Shown one piece after another: positions 1 through 10,353 of a stretch of 64,000 nt of DNA. Numbering within the stretch: position 1 is the stretch's first letter; every line of letters starts with the position of its first letter. The translations under genes and the position numbers were made by a program. The DNA comes from Hirsutella rhossiliensis (taxonomy: Eukaryota > Ascomycota > Sordariomycetes > Hypocreales > Ophiocordycipitaceae), in the NCBI RefSeq assembly GCF_020360975.1, contig NW_025408677.1:372001-436000 (forward strand), read 5' to 3'. The notes under the pieces are model-generated. The model was not told the origin of the DNA and ran no database searches. It saw nothing but the letters and a program-made list of their open reading frames with translations.

Positions 1-666
1 TCTCATGCTTCTGAAGGAACGCCTGGAAGATCGGGAAGAGGCTGTCTTTGGTGGCCACGCTAAAGGTCCATCCGTACTGAGTGTAGTCGTCTAGGATGGC
101 CACCCAGTATCTGCTGCCGTCGTATCCAGTGTCCGGAAACGGCCCACAGATGTCAATATGCAGACTTTCTAGCGGCCAGGTTCCCTTTCGAATAGAGTGC
201 CTATGAGATCCTTCCTTGATCTTGCCAATAGCGCAGGCCTCGCACGGGTCTTGTGGCGATTGGGGTCGCAGACCAGTGGACATCCCTTGCAGCCTCTTGA
301 TGTTGCGCTCGCTGAGGTGGGCCAGTCTCTCGTGCCAGATGCGTAGGTTGGGATTTTGGACCTGCGAGGTGACGAGGGCAGCTGGGTCGCTATGACGCCT
401 GATTTCATCAGTAGCTTCGTTCCAGAGGTCAGGTCAGGATCCTGAGTACGCAGGCTAGCCAGTGCGGCGTTGATGTCTCTGTTCGGCTCGTCAATCACGT
501 AGACACCATTAGCCACAGTGGCCGTCAGCACGATCTGGCCGCCTTTAACAATGGCAGCGTGCTCGCCATTGCCAAGGATCCAGCACCCCTGCTTGCCGAG
601 AGCTGTGACGGACACCAGGTTGACGCCTGCGTCAGGGGCACAGAGGGCGTCTTGGAAGGTCAGCAT
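1..666 (-). pseudogene. copia-1 pre-integrase and integrase N-terminus (partial, frameshifted)
   Basis: The minus strand encodes a GAG-pre-integrase-like segment (VSVTALGKQGC, then GVYVID) followed, after a frame change near 360-450, by an HHCC-type region (CEACAIGKIKEGSHRHS) and the first integrase catalytic motif, HIDICGPFPD, with ILDDYTQYGW behind it. The first Asp of the DDE triad is therefore present. The remaining core, RT and RNase H lie beyond base 1. The open frame 169-666 reads out of frame at its end, so this copy is frameshifted. The product would splice cDNA into the genome if intact. Confidence 0.8.
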
Positions 667-1793
667 GTGGTCTTTCCACAGACCTTCACTGGCAGGTCAT
701 AGCTGCCGGCGCCCATGGGCAGGAATGGGCTCCCTTGGCCCCTGCGTAGGAAGACCAGTGTACGGAGCAAGGGCCCGAATTTGCCTCGGCGGCAGAAGAT
801 GTGCTGTGAGGCGCCTGTGTCGAGGATGTGGATCTGTGAAAGCAGCGTGTGCTGAGCGGCCAGTGCTGCCGGATCCAGATCATCACGCACTCCCACTGGA
901 TTGGCAGCACCAGGAGGGGCGAGGTGTATCGTGCATGGGAAGGTGAAACGGGGCATAGCGAGGTTGGCAAGAGCCTGTGACTGCGACTGTGGTTGGTCAT
1001 TGGCTTGACCTTGCAAGTAGGCTAGGGCGGTCTGGATATCTGTGATGGAAGGTGTAGTGGAAGATGTAGTGGGCTCCTGCCTGCCGCGATGATCCTGTTT
1101 CTTTTTGAGTCTCTCTGCATGTCTCTTGTCGAAGTCGGCCTTGAGCTCTGGATGGACTCTAAAGCACTTATCCACGGTGTGTCCTTTCCTTTTGCAGTGG
1201 GTGCAGACGGGCACGTCTCTGTCTCTCCGAGTCATGGCAAGAGCTTGACCGGCGGTGGCGCCTCGTTGCTTCTGGCTCTGTTCTTCGTGTTCAGCAGCGG
1301 CGATGGCTTCTTCGAAGGAGACTGCTGGTCTTTTGACCGCTCCAGCAAGGTCCCTCTTTGGCAGCAGGTTGTGTTGCTGATAGAATGCTGTGAGAAACAC
1401 CTCGTAGGCTGGACCTAGCCCTGTGAGGAACTTGCTGATGAACTGGGGTTCCCCGATTTGACAAGAGACGTCGAGCTCTAGCAGCTCTGAGCGGGCTTGT
1501 CGGAGTTTTTCGGCGAAGTCCATGACATCAGTACAGACATCGAGAGTCAGGTCCATGTACTTCTTATCCAGCTCCTGGAAGCAAGCGCTGCCACTGGGCT
1601 TGTAGCGCGCCTCGATGGCTTGGAGGATCTGCGCGGCCGTTTCTAGGTGCTTGACATCCTCACGGGCTAGAAAGCTAAGTCGGTTGCAGAGGACTGCTTT
1701 AACCCTGGTCTGTCTGTCTAGCCAGATTTCAAGCCTATCTTCGAAGACGTTTTCTGACTCTTCGTCTCGCTGGGCTGGCTGGACGGCTTTCCT
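660..1793 (-). pseudogene. copia-1 Gag with zinc knuckle and aspartic protease
   Basis: The open frame begins upstream of the first Met at 1556: coding sense (ENVFEDRLEIWLDRQTRV, then LETAAQILQAIEARYK) is visible back to about 1793, so the Gag N-terminus is cut off. A CCHC zinc knuckle, CTHCKRKGHTVDKCF, lies near 1165-1210, and a retropepsin active site, ILDTGASQHIF, near 800-830. The frame then ends at 660 and overlaps the next frame by 7 nt, which may be a frameshift or a translational slip. The Gag-protease role is family knowledge. No function is expected of a 5'-truncated copy. Confidence 0.8.
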
Positions 1794-1869
1794 ACCGCCC
1801 GGAAGAAGGTCTCCGTGTTACGGCCAGGCACATACGAGCCTTGACGGCTATAAAGATGTATTGGCACTA

Positions 1870-2072
1870 TGAACAAAGACTCAAAGCTAAGGAGCAAGAA
1901 AGAAAGACTAGACTACACGACCGAGCTGGCCCTTATGTGCATATGCACGAGGTTACCTCAGCAGCGCTCAGGTAAGCACGAGGTCGCACGTGGGCACGTG
2001 ATGCTGCTTGGGCACGTGACACTGGTGAGGTTCTGCGCTGGTGTCTCTACGCTGGCGCGCAGGGTCGTGACA
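1870..2072 (-). repeat. gypsy-1 3' LTR (about 203 bp)
   Basis: On the minus strand it starts TGTCACGACC immediately after a polypurine tract ending GGGGGGTAG (2073-2083 region) and ends TTTGTTCA, giving the usual TG...CA ends. Its last 33 bases recur at 6134-6166 at the other end of the element. The LTR carries CACGTG motifs. Boundaries are inferred from the TG/CA rule plus the shared end. Confidence 0.7.
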
Positions 2073-2273
2073 CTACCCCCCGTCTAAGGCCTTGATATGC
2101 GTATCAAGGTAGTCAGTCGTGGCGGCGGGTTCTTGGTTTCACGGCTTTCTCTGCTGTGTCATCATCGTCTCGTTCCTCGCAGCCCTCCTCCGCTGCAGCA
2201 CATTCGATCCAGTATTGCAGGTTGACGGGTGGGCCTGCTGCGTCCGGATGTTCATCGTGGAATACCTTCAATG

Positions 2274-3034
2274 CTATTGGTGCGTTACGGAAATTCCTAG
2301 CCGGGTACCAGGTCTCATCAGGTCACATCCCTTCCATAAGACCTGGTATTCCAGTCGTCGACTCCTACCGGTTACTCGAGACTGCTGGACTTGATCAACC
2401 TCCCACTCAGGTTCTCCGTTGATCTCCTCGGGTGGCGGAGGTGTCTGGATCTGCTGGGGCAAGGGGTTATCGGCTGCTTTTCGAAGACGGTCGGCGTGGA
2501 ATAGGTTCTTCATTTTGTACGACTCGGGCAGCTGCAGTGCGTAGCTATGACCGCGTTCTTCCAGGATTACGAACGGACCTGACCATTGGTTATCTAGCCG
2601 AGTAGTCGGAGCGTTCGTGGCGAAGCCTTTCCTGCTGAGAAAACTCGGTCACCGATGGCAAAGTCGGTTGGTCGTCGTTTCCTATTAGCCTGTTCCTTCT
2701 GACGTTCTTGAGCGGCGGTGGCAGCATTCCTGGCGTCTTCCTGGGTTTCCTGGGCGGTCTGCACAAGTTCCCTAGCTCTGGCGGCGGGTCCGGTGGCAGC
2801 GGTCTTGTCAGTCGGGGGCAGTGACAGGGGGTTCCGGATATCTCGGCCTAGGGCTACTTTTAACGGTGCCATGTCGATGGAAGAGTGCCAAGACGAGTTA
2901 TGGGCGAAGTCGAGGGCGGGCAGCAGGGAACTCCAGTTATCTTGATGCTTCGTCACGTAGAATCGTAGCTTTTGATCTAGGTATTGATTTGTAACTTCTA
3001 CACCCTTGGGTCTGAGGGTGTAGGGAGCTTCCAT
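2274..3034 (-). pseudogene. gypsy-1 integrase C-terminus and chromodomain-like tail
   Basis: 2594-3034 continues the integrase core and C-terminal region (DNWSSLLPALDFAHNSS, NRKRRPTDFAIGDRVF). After a frame change, 2274-2513 gives FHADRLRKAADNPLPQQ and a chromodomain-like segment (EWEVDQVQQSR, EYQVLWKGC). Such tails bind chromatin marks and direct integration in chromoviruses. The tail ends early (RPGTRLG instead of a W-E-P type motif), so the chromodomain assignment is moderate. Confidence 0.7.
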
Positions 3035-3060
3035 GACGATGCTTCGTTCCCGTGAGCCGG

Positions 3061-3880
3061 TTAATCTCTGCGAGGAAGGCGAAATAAACTGTCCAGCGTT
3101 GTCAGAAATCCATACGAGGGCATACCGAAGAAACGATAGAGGTAGCGGAAGTAGCGGCTAGCTAAGACTTCTGCCGTATCGTTTTCTTTCCTGGGAGCGT
3201 GGCGATAATCCGGCTTAGCTTGCAGAGGGGTTTTGTTGCGGCGGCAGTCGTGGCAGTTCCGAATATAACGACGGATATCCTCCTTCATCCTTGGCCAGTA
3301 GAAGTCTCGTTGGAGCAGCTTGATCACCTTGTTCTGTCCGGCGTGAGCGAAGATCTGGGGTTCGTGGGTTTCGCGAATGAGCGCGGTCTGAAGAAACGTC
3401 TGCTTGTCTGAGGTCTGGGCTGGTACGACCAGATGTGTTCCATGGGTACCGAGGTCTTGGAGGAGGTTCTCTTGGCGGATCAACGAAACGAGTTCGGCTC
3501 CCTTCGGGACCGAGTTCGGGTCTAGTTCTGGGCGGTCTTGATCGGGCGTCTGCTGTATCCCGGATCAGGGTCACCGTGCGTTCCTCGGCTGCCCGGGCCT
3601 TTACGGTAGGGAGCTCCGCTGTCTTCCTGGAGAGGGCATCGGCGACTACGTTCAGTCGACCGGGGCGGTAGAGAAACGGATGTCGAACTGGGCGAGAAAG
3701 TCGGACCATCTGATCTGTCGTACCGAGAGCAGGCGCTTCGTAGAAATGGACTAAGGCTTCGTGATCGGTGATCACATCGAACTTCTGGCCTAAGAGCTCT
3801 GGGTAGAAGTGCTCTAGACTCTGTACGACGGCGAGGAGCTCTCGATCTTGGATTGGGTAGGCTCGCTCGGCCGGGGTCAT
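3061..3880 (-). pseudogene. gypsy-1 RNase H and integrase zinc finger; core deleted
   Basis: 3484-3880 encodes RNase H (YPIQDRELLAVV, then VITDHEALVHF and VADALSRK). 3061-3483 encodes the integrase HHCC finger (H at HEPQIFAH, CHDCRR) with FYWPRMKEDIRRYI. The catalytic core is shortened: sequence jumps from the finger straight to ASRYFRYLYRFFG, so the segment with the first catalytic Asp is missing. The second motif (ISDNAGQF) survives only in a shifted frame. The integrase is therefore dead. Confidence 0.75.
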
Positions 3881-4842
3881 GGTCTTAGAGAAGAATCAAC
3901 GGGCTTCCAGGTCTGATCAGGCTGTTCCTGCCATAGAACACCAGCTGTGGCATTCCGGGAGGCATCGGTCTCCAGTCGGGTCGGCAGTTCTGGTCTAAAG
4001 AAGGCGAGGACCGGGGCTTCGATAGCCAGGCGCTTGAGTTGATCAAATGCTTCGCGTTGCTCCGGGCCCATCACAAAGGCAACATCCTTCTTAAGCAACC
4101 GGTTCAAGGGTTCTGCCACTCCGGAGGCGTGGTAGCAGAAAACACGGATGAAGTTGCATAGGCCAACGAATGATCGGATCGCGGTGCGGTCTCGGAGGTC
4201 TTCAAACTTCCAGTCTTGTATCGATCGAACTTTCCGAGGGTCGACACTAAGGCCCACACCGGCTTCAAGCAGAACGCCGAGGTAGTCAACCTTGGTCACG
4301 TTAAATCTAGACTTCTTGATGTCTCCCTGGAGGTTGGCCTGATGGAGTCGCCAGATCACTTCTTGACAGTCTTTCCAGTGGTCTTCTTCTTTATCCGAGT
4401 AGATCAGGACGTCATCTGCGTAGGCGCTGGCGCACCGGTCGAGGAGATCGTGAAGCTGCGCGTTGATAAACTGCTGGAACCAGGCGGGACCTACCTTCAG
4501 ACCGAACGGGAGGACTTTCCAGCGGAAAGTTCCGAAACAGGTGCGAAAGGCGGTCAAATACTCGAGTCAGGGTCCATGCGGAGACGGTGGAAGGCCTGGA
4601 TCACATCGATCTTCGTGAAGCGTTGAGTTTCACGGCAACCGAAAGCAGTACCTTCGAGGACGGAGCGGGCGTGATGCGACTTTTAAGATGATCGTTCATC
4701 CAACGGTAGTCGATGCAGAAGCGGCGGGCGGTCGTGTTCGGTTTCGGGCGAAGAGGACAGAAGCGGCGTGCGGACTCGGATCGGGCTCGATGAAGTCTAT
4801 CTCCGGAGGTGATCGACAGTCTCTTTCTCTAGAGGCAGATAC
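3877..4842 (-). pseudogene. gypsy-1 reverse transcriptase
   Basis: The 226-residue open frame 3877-4557 carries RT palm motifs AFRTCFGTFRWKVLPFG, FQQFINAQL and the catalytic box SAYADDVLIYS, followed by the thumb/connection region (RSFVGLCNFIRVF). Upstream bases to about 4842 encode the fingers region (CIDYRWMNDHLKSR) and motif A in other frames, so at least two frameshifts separate the parts. It ends in the RNase H start (LETDASRNATAGVL). The YADD box is intact, but the gene as a whole is broken. Confidence 0.8.
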
Positions 4843-6115
4843 TTAACGGGCGTGCGGTACGATGGGGTCCTGTCGGCGAAAGGGCTTCTCAAGCTCTAGG
4901 ACTACATCGTGACCGGGTCGGCTCGAAGGTAGGGTGTGGGCCTCTTTCTTCGAGAAGAATCCCTCTAGATGGGTGAGCTGGGGCGGTAGACGACTACGGA
5001 CACAAGCAACATGCTCAGGGTCTTCTCCCTGAGGGAACGGAATGCTTTGTCCCTGGTAGGTCTTCTGATCCGGGGAGACTTTAGCAACGGTTCGAGCACT
5101 AGGGACGGTCTGGTCAAGGCCGGAGCTTGGCTCGAGCTGGACTGGATCCCGGGGCATCAACGGTTCGAGTTCGTTCCACTGTTCGAATCTCTCGTGAGAC
5201 TCTACTTGGCAGACCAGGGCGTTAATCAGGGCTTGATCTTCGGAGGCTTGGACCGAGGCGACGGAGACGAAGTCGGTAGCAGGGGCGGTCGTGAGCTGAA
5301 AACGGACAGACTTCTTGGCAGACGGAGACTTGGACTGAAACGACGGAGACGGAGTCGGTAACGGGGTCGGGACAGAGGCCGGAGGAGCTTGATCAGAGCG
5401 GCGCCAGTTCTTGTGGAGGATCCGGTAGCGTTTCTCCTCTTTCTCGAGCAGGCGGTTCCGCCTCTCAGCGTCGGCCTGGATCTTAGGGTCGATCCGACCC
5501 GAGAGCGGGGCTTGACGAGAGAGCTGGATCGTCGGGGAGAACTTGGCGAGGCAGGAAGATCATCTGGCCAGATGATCTGTCGGGCGGCGCAGTCAAGCAG
5601 GAGGCGCTTCTCCGCATCCAGAAAAGACCGATAAAGATATCATGGCCACACTCAGCTATATCAAATGTCTCGTTTGCGAACGAACGGCCATCGATGACGA
5701 AAGTGGCGACCAGCTGTTTCTGGATATAGCCGGCTGGCTTTCCACGGAAGTCTTGGAGAATCCGACTCGGGAGCTCCTTAATCTGGGCTCCGAGTCTTTG
5801 GGCGGCGGACTGGGCGAAGGTTGGGCTAACCAGCAAACGGGTTTCGGCTCCGGTATCACAGAGGGAGCGGGCAGGTAAGCTCACACCATCCACTTGGACT
5901 TGACTTGGCAGAGTGAATGACTTGCTAGACCTACTCGCTATCTGTGACACCTTAGGGACCATCAAGGAGTCTTGTGATGGTCCTATTCGTTTCGAATCTT
6001 GATCAGAGTCGTTGGCAGGGACAGGGACGGAGGCGACACGGGAGACAGCATGGGTGCGGTCGGGACAGTCGCGAGAGAGGTGCCCTGTTTTTCCACAAAT
6101 AAAGCAGGTGCCATT
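4843..6115 (-). pseudogene. gypsy-1 Gag zinc knuckle, protease and pre-RT linker
   Basis: Near 6060-6110 the minus strand encodes a CCHC knuckle (CFICGKTGHLSRDCPDR). Protease follows in 5483-5965, with active site LCDTGAETRLL and a downstream flap-like GHDIFIGLFWM. Polar linker sequence and the segment before RT (LEGFFSKKEAHTLP, then FRRQDPIVP) reach 4843. Frames change repeatedly, and a Lys/Glu/Ser-rich linker lies between. Gag upstream of the knuckle is absent. These proteins would package and process the element; this copy cannot make a Gag. Confidence 0.75.
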
Positions 6116-6133
6116 ATCCCAATGGACCCTCTA

Positions 6134-6166
6134 TGAACAAAGACTCAAAGCTAAGGAGCAAGAAAG
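6134..6166 (-). repeat. gypsy-1 5' LTR remnant (33 bp)
   Basis: Thirty-three bases match the 3' end of the LTR at 1870-1902 exactly by eye. The match stops at 6167, where hAT-1-side sequence begins. It is the only residue of the 5' LTR and shows that a deletion or later insertion removed the rest. Confidence 0.7.
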
Positions 6167-6169
6167 TAG

Positions 6170-9052
6170 GGGTGATAGACGAAGGTGAAGATTTTGAAGA
6201 TTTTGAATGAAGGATGAATCAAATGAATTGAATTTTTTGGATCTTGATTCAAAATCTTCAAGCTCCAATTTTCGCGATTCAAGTTGGGTTTGGGCCAATT
6301 CAGGCCATTCATGAATGGTTTGAAGGATCCCTAAACGAAGTGAATTTGGTGTGTACCTGAGCGATTGCAAAGATGCCTCAAAAACGCCAATAAGTAGTAT
6401 ATAGTTTTAAGTTATAGCCTTCTAAGAAGTCGATAATCCCGAATACTACAAAAATTAACTTACATAAATACTGATCCGCCTGTCCTAGGCAAATCGACTG
6501 AAAATAAGCACTTTCAAAGCTCTGCCGAATCCTCAAAATACGTCGGTACAACGCGTTCGAATCCGCCACTGTACACGGCTACACTCTTAGAGCCCCAATC
6601 CTCCGAAGCCTCCATTGTATCTAGACAGGGGGTTGATATCGCAGACTTATCGGCTTGGGATGCAGGAGGTTTGGGGTAGGGGTTCAGTGGGAGCCTCGGT
6701 GGGAGGAAGAGGTTGAGGAGGATTCTCGCCTGAACACAGATTAGCATATACCTACATATATAATGAGGGTATATCCATACATACCATCTTCCAGCTTGCC
6801 CGGAATGTGGTCTGGTCTCCAAATAATACTATTGGCAAAGGGCAGGATGTCATACTCCATGGCCGCCTTGATCAACGCCTGATCGATCTTATCTTCCTGA
6901 GTATAAGCACTCCGTAAAAGTGTTAGTACTCGCACCGTATCTGCCTTCAAGGCGTGACGGCGGATACCGAATTCGTCTCTACAACCGCTGAAGAGGCGTT
7001 CCACGTCAACTTCAGAGCCAGAGACAGAGAGAAGATCACGCGCCGCCGCAGCCAAAGTGGCCACTCGACCTTGTGTTCTTTCCACCACTTCAGTAGGAAG
7101 TCTGGAGACTTTGCAATAGACTCGTCGAACTCTATTCGAGGAGCTGCAAGCCACCGTTCAAGCTCCGAAATAGGGATCGCCGCGCCCGTCTCCGCCTCCT
7201 CGCCTTCTTCATTTGGATGGCTCTCCATTGCGCAATGGAGACTCCTTGAGACGCTCAGCTGGTCTGGATTGGCTCATAGTTGAGTTTGTGGCATTCAATG
7301 CTGCTAGCTCCGGCCACTCCGTTTTGAAATACTTCTTGACTTTAGCCATAATCTCAGAGTATTGATCCGGTATCATCATTTCCAATTGGTGAGTTTTATA
7401 ACGCGGATCCAGGATGTGAGCTGCGAATAGCATCATTTGATCGTCAAGCTTCTTCATATAAGTAACGTGTTTTGCTTTGCCCTTCGAGAAGGCGTCTCGA
7501 ATGGACATATCAAGGTCTGTAAAGTCGCCAACTCCTTCGACTACATCATCAGGAGAGCTTCCAAATCCCAATAGATATCGAGACTTTGTGAGATCGGCGG
7601 CATAACTTCGGAGACTTTCAGAGTGTGGTCTTTAAACGGCTTCAGAACCTTCCGCAGTTGATGAGAGCGACAATCTCTTCTGATAAGGGCAGGAGGCACT
7701 TGACTTGCGGGTGAGTATCAACGAACTCAGTATACTCTGCCTCAAGCTCGAGGAATTGGTCAATCATGTCGTAGGCCGAATTCCAGCGAGTGTCGACATC
7801 GTAGGTTGGCTTCCGGTAGTGCGTGCGCGGCATGCTTTTGAAGTCTTGCTCCCTAGACCCGGATCTCAACATCCAGAGATTGAGGAGGCGGATTTTGGCA
7901 ATCCACTTCGACTAGAGTCTCCCGGAATGGTGTAGTTGTTGCTTTTATTCTCTTCGTCCCACTTGTCAAGCATCTTCTTGGCTTCCTTCGCTGTGCCTGC
8001 TTTGAGATCTTGCAAGACGCCCTCACAAATGAGCGAGGTAATATGAGCTAGACAGCGGATCCAACTCTTCCTGCCGTGAAAGCGCATGCGGGCCTCCTAT
8101 TGGGCTCACCTTGTCGTCGAATTTGGTCTTGAGAGAATCGTACAAAGACTGACAGAGCGTGCCGTTATTGCCGGCGTTGTCTCCCGTAATGGCGAGAAGC
8201 TTAGGCTTGAGCCTGAGCTCCTCAAGCGTCCTCTCAACTATCTCAGCTAATTGTTTGCCAGTGTGAGATCTTTTGAGCTCAATAAACTCAATAACTTCCT
8301 CTCTCCTCAAACTCCGGTGTAATCCAGTGCGCAATAATGGCGAAAATGGGCACCCGATTCGGTGCTGTCCAGATATCAAGGGTGAACGAGATGGTGGCAC
8401 AATTGTACTCAAGCTCAATCTTCAGCTTCTCCCTGCGTTCGACAAAGTCTGTATATATATGATTGCGTAACGTTATACGACTCCTGTACACACATGTTGT
8501 GTTGTGAGCCAAGAACATCTCTTGAAAAGCAGGAGTCTCGACAACAGAGAAGGGTTGTCGGTGTTTTACAAACCACCGGCGGATAGACTCCTTTGCCGTG
8601 AGTCTTGCTCTCTGCCTAGGTCGACCGCTCCATGCGTCTGCCTCTGTATAATCTCCTCCACCAATGGCGCGGCCGTATCCATTAATTCGAGCGTGGTGAG
8701 ATTCCTTCGTAATACCGTGGATTTTTAAATGGTCTCCCATGCCAGAGGTAACCCCTCGGCGGTTCGATTCGAGGACCTGGAATCTCTTCCGAAGAGTATT
8801 GGGATTTTGAAGGCACTCTATACAAGTCCACCGGAACTCTTGGAAGATCTTCGGCCCATCCTTATCCTCTGAGTAAAAGCTTCTGTCTATAGCTTCCCTC
8901 TGCATATACCAATAGACGTGGCTGTTCTTGTCTCTCTTCTTGCGAACATGCTTTTGTTTGTTGTCGGCCCACTTCTTGATAAGTCCGGCTTTCTCTGCGA
9001 GCGTCATATGACTACTGTTCAATGGCGGCTCTGGTGTATCCGCGTCGGGCAT
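6170..9052 (-). mobile_element. hAT-1 DNA transposon, decayed
   Basis: The minus strand carries a hAT transposase from BED-like finger to C-terminal dimerisation region, over about 2.3 kb. The flank 6170-6380 is AT-rich with repeated TTGAAGATTTTGAA/TTCAAAATCTTCAA-type words, likely subterminal sequence of the element. Clear terminal inverted repeats and an 8-bp target duplication were not found, so the ends are approximate. Confidence 0.75.
6741..9052 (-). pseudogene. hAT-1 transposase
   Basis: Domains in order: BED-like finger (WTCIECL ... MGDHLKIHGI) in 8288-9052; RNase H-like strand with the first catalytic Asp (FTLDIWTAPNRVPIF); second Asp (AITGDNAGNNGTLC) in 8023-8418; the CxxH-type motif (IRCLAHITSLIC) in 7866-8087; DTRWNSAYDMI in 7642-7872; ILDPRYKTHQLEMMI in 7209-7571; and the C-terminal hAT dimerisation region (WWKEHKVEWP; VSGSEVDVERLFSG with the Glu) in 6741-7228. 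At least five frame changes break it. An intact protein would cut and paste the element. Confidence 0.8.
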
Positions 9053-9938
9053 GTCATCATCTGACTCACAGTCAGGATGACCCGGGGGCGCGCAGACAAT
9101 TGTATCTTCGCCAGTTGGAAGAGGAGAGGAAGGAGCCGGGTTGCGCTAGAATCAGCGCGCGCGCGCGGATTCCGAGGTTGAATTGAGGACGTTCGATGCG
9201 GGCATAATTCTGCGTTGGCAATTTACGCCGGGTCCTTGGAGCAAAGAAATTCGCTGCGGCAGATGTTTTTGTTTCAGCAGGGCCATACTACGTATCATGT
9301 TATAATTAGCTATCCACTCGTAAGGTAATTAAATAAGGAGGGTAGATTGGAAGTAATGAAGTTTTACCTGATCTTGGCTGAAAGGCTCGAGAATGGACGC
9401 GACACAGGTAGTCGGAACGACACCAAATAAACCACAATAAAGTGTCAAGGAGTCGGGGTTGAACGGGTAGGATAGGTCGTCGGTCAGGGCGTTGATTCGG
9501 GGGCTGATCCGAAGCCGCTGTCGGAATATCGAAGCAGGAATTAGGCGAGGTCGTGGTAAAATAATGTCGTGGCAGTTGTCGCGAAGACCGTTGCGCCACG
9601 CAGGCAAAGGTGGATGGGCTGACGACCCTGTCTTTCCGACAGCAGTAGAATTAACAGGTGGTCAACTGAGCGGAAATAACGCGTCTGAACGCGGCTATTT
9701 GGCACAATATATCCTTATCATGCAGATTTTCGGGTACTTCCTGATCGGCTAATTTGTATGGACAAACAAGTAGCAGTCATATTGGGCTCGAGGTAGATAA
9801 GTCCCTAACAGCCTCCAAATCGCGAGCTGACTCGATTCGTGTCACTTCCAATTGTTCGCGCAGTATTGAGATGTTGAGGGATCTGAACGCGTTTTTCGAA
9901 TCAGCTTGCTGGGGGCTGTACAGCGGTATAATTATTAT
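9053..9938. other. No gene seen; spacer between hAT-1 and copia-2
   Basis: About 890 bases with only short open frames of no recognisable sense. A (GC)n run lies near 9156-9168 and the right part is AT-rich. It probably holds the outer end of hAT-1 and older repeat debris. Nothing specific can be supported. Confidence 0.5.
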
Positions 9939-10139
9939 TGTGGGTAGGCACCTGCGGCAGCTGCTGCAATGAGACGGTACTAGGGTTAACCTGTGATGTT
10001 GTATTCGTCTTGATTCTCTATCTAAGGAGGCAGAGGCCAGCGTGGAGAAAGGGGCACGCTGCCCTCAGCCGCACACGTGACCGTACGGGTCACGTGCCAA
10101 CCATGGTTGGTCACACCACTAGATAGATACATTCCTACA
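9939..10139 (-). repeat. copia-2 3' LTR (201 bp)
   Basis: Plus-strand TGTGGGTAGG to ATTCCTACA; TG...CA on both strands. It contains a perfect inverted repeat with arms CACGTGACC/GGTCACGTG (10074-10096) and the palindrome CCAACCATGGTTGG (10097-10110). On the element's strand it is preceded by a purine-rich stretch, AAAAGAAGAG, near 10146-10156. Confidence 0.85.
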
Positions 10140-10353
10140 CAGGCAACTCTTCTTTTGCTGTGAGAAGCACAGCAACACCTTGAACAGGTCTAAAGGATAG
10201 TAGCGTTAAGGCCGTGAAGGAATGTGCCGTGAGGGCGTGTGTCATTATTGCCAAAAGTGGGTCCGACGTCTTGTTCTTAGCTGTAGATATCTGGGAAGAA
10301 GTGAAGGGTCTTCCTGATAGGAGCAATCATTTGATCATAGGTATAAGGAGCGG

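Larger units (their letters stand above)
1..1869 (-). mobile_element. copia-1: Ty1/copia retrotransposon, truncated
   Basis: Read on the minus strand this is a Ty1/copia element in the order Gag, zinc knuckle, protease, GAG-pre-integrase, start of the integrase core. It enters at about 1869, where the LTR of gypsy-1 abuts it without any copia LTR or Gag start, and runs off the left edge inside the integrase. It is therefore truncated at its 5' side and continues to the left of the window. Copia order (integrase before reverse transcriptase) is inferred, since RT lies outside. Confidence 0.85.
1870..6166 (-). mobile_element. gypsy-1: Ty3/gypsy retrotransposon with 5' deletion
   Basis: On the minus strand the order is zinc knuckle, protease, RT, RNase H, integrase, chromodomain-like end, polypurine tract, 3' LTR: the Ty3/gypsy order. 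The 3' LTR is 1870-2072. At the other end only 33 bases of the 5' LTR end survive (6134-6166), followed directly by the Gag zinc knuckle, so most of Gag and the primer-binding region are missing. No matching target duplication can be read because the 5' LTR is broken. Confidence 0.85.

Noticed and set aside
9938..10126. Short open frames around the copia-2 LTRs (also 16002-16331)
   Set aside because: They lie in or cross LTR sequence and show no conserved sense.
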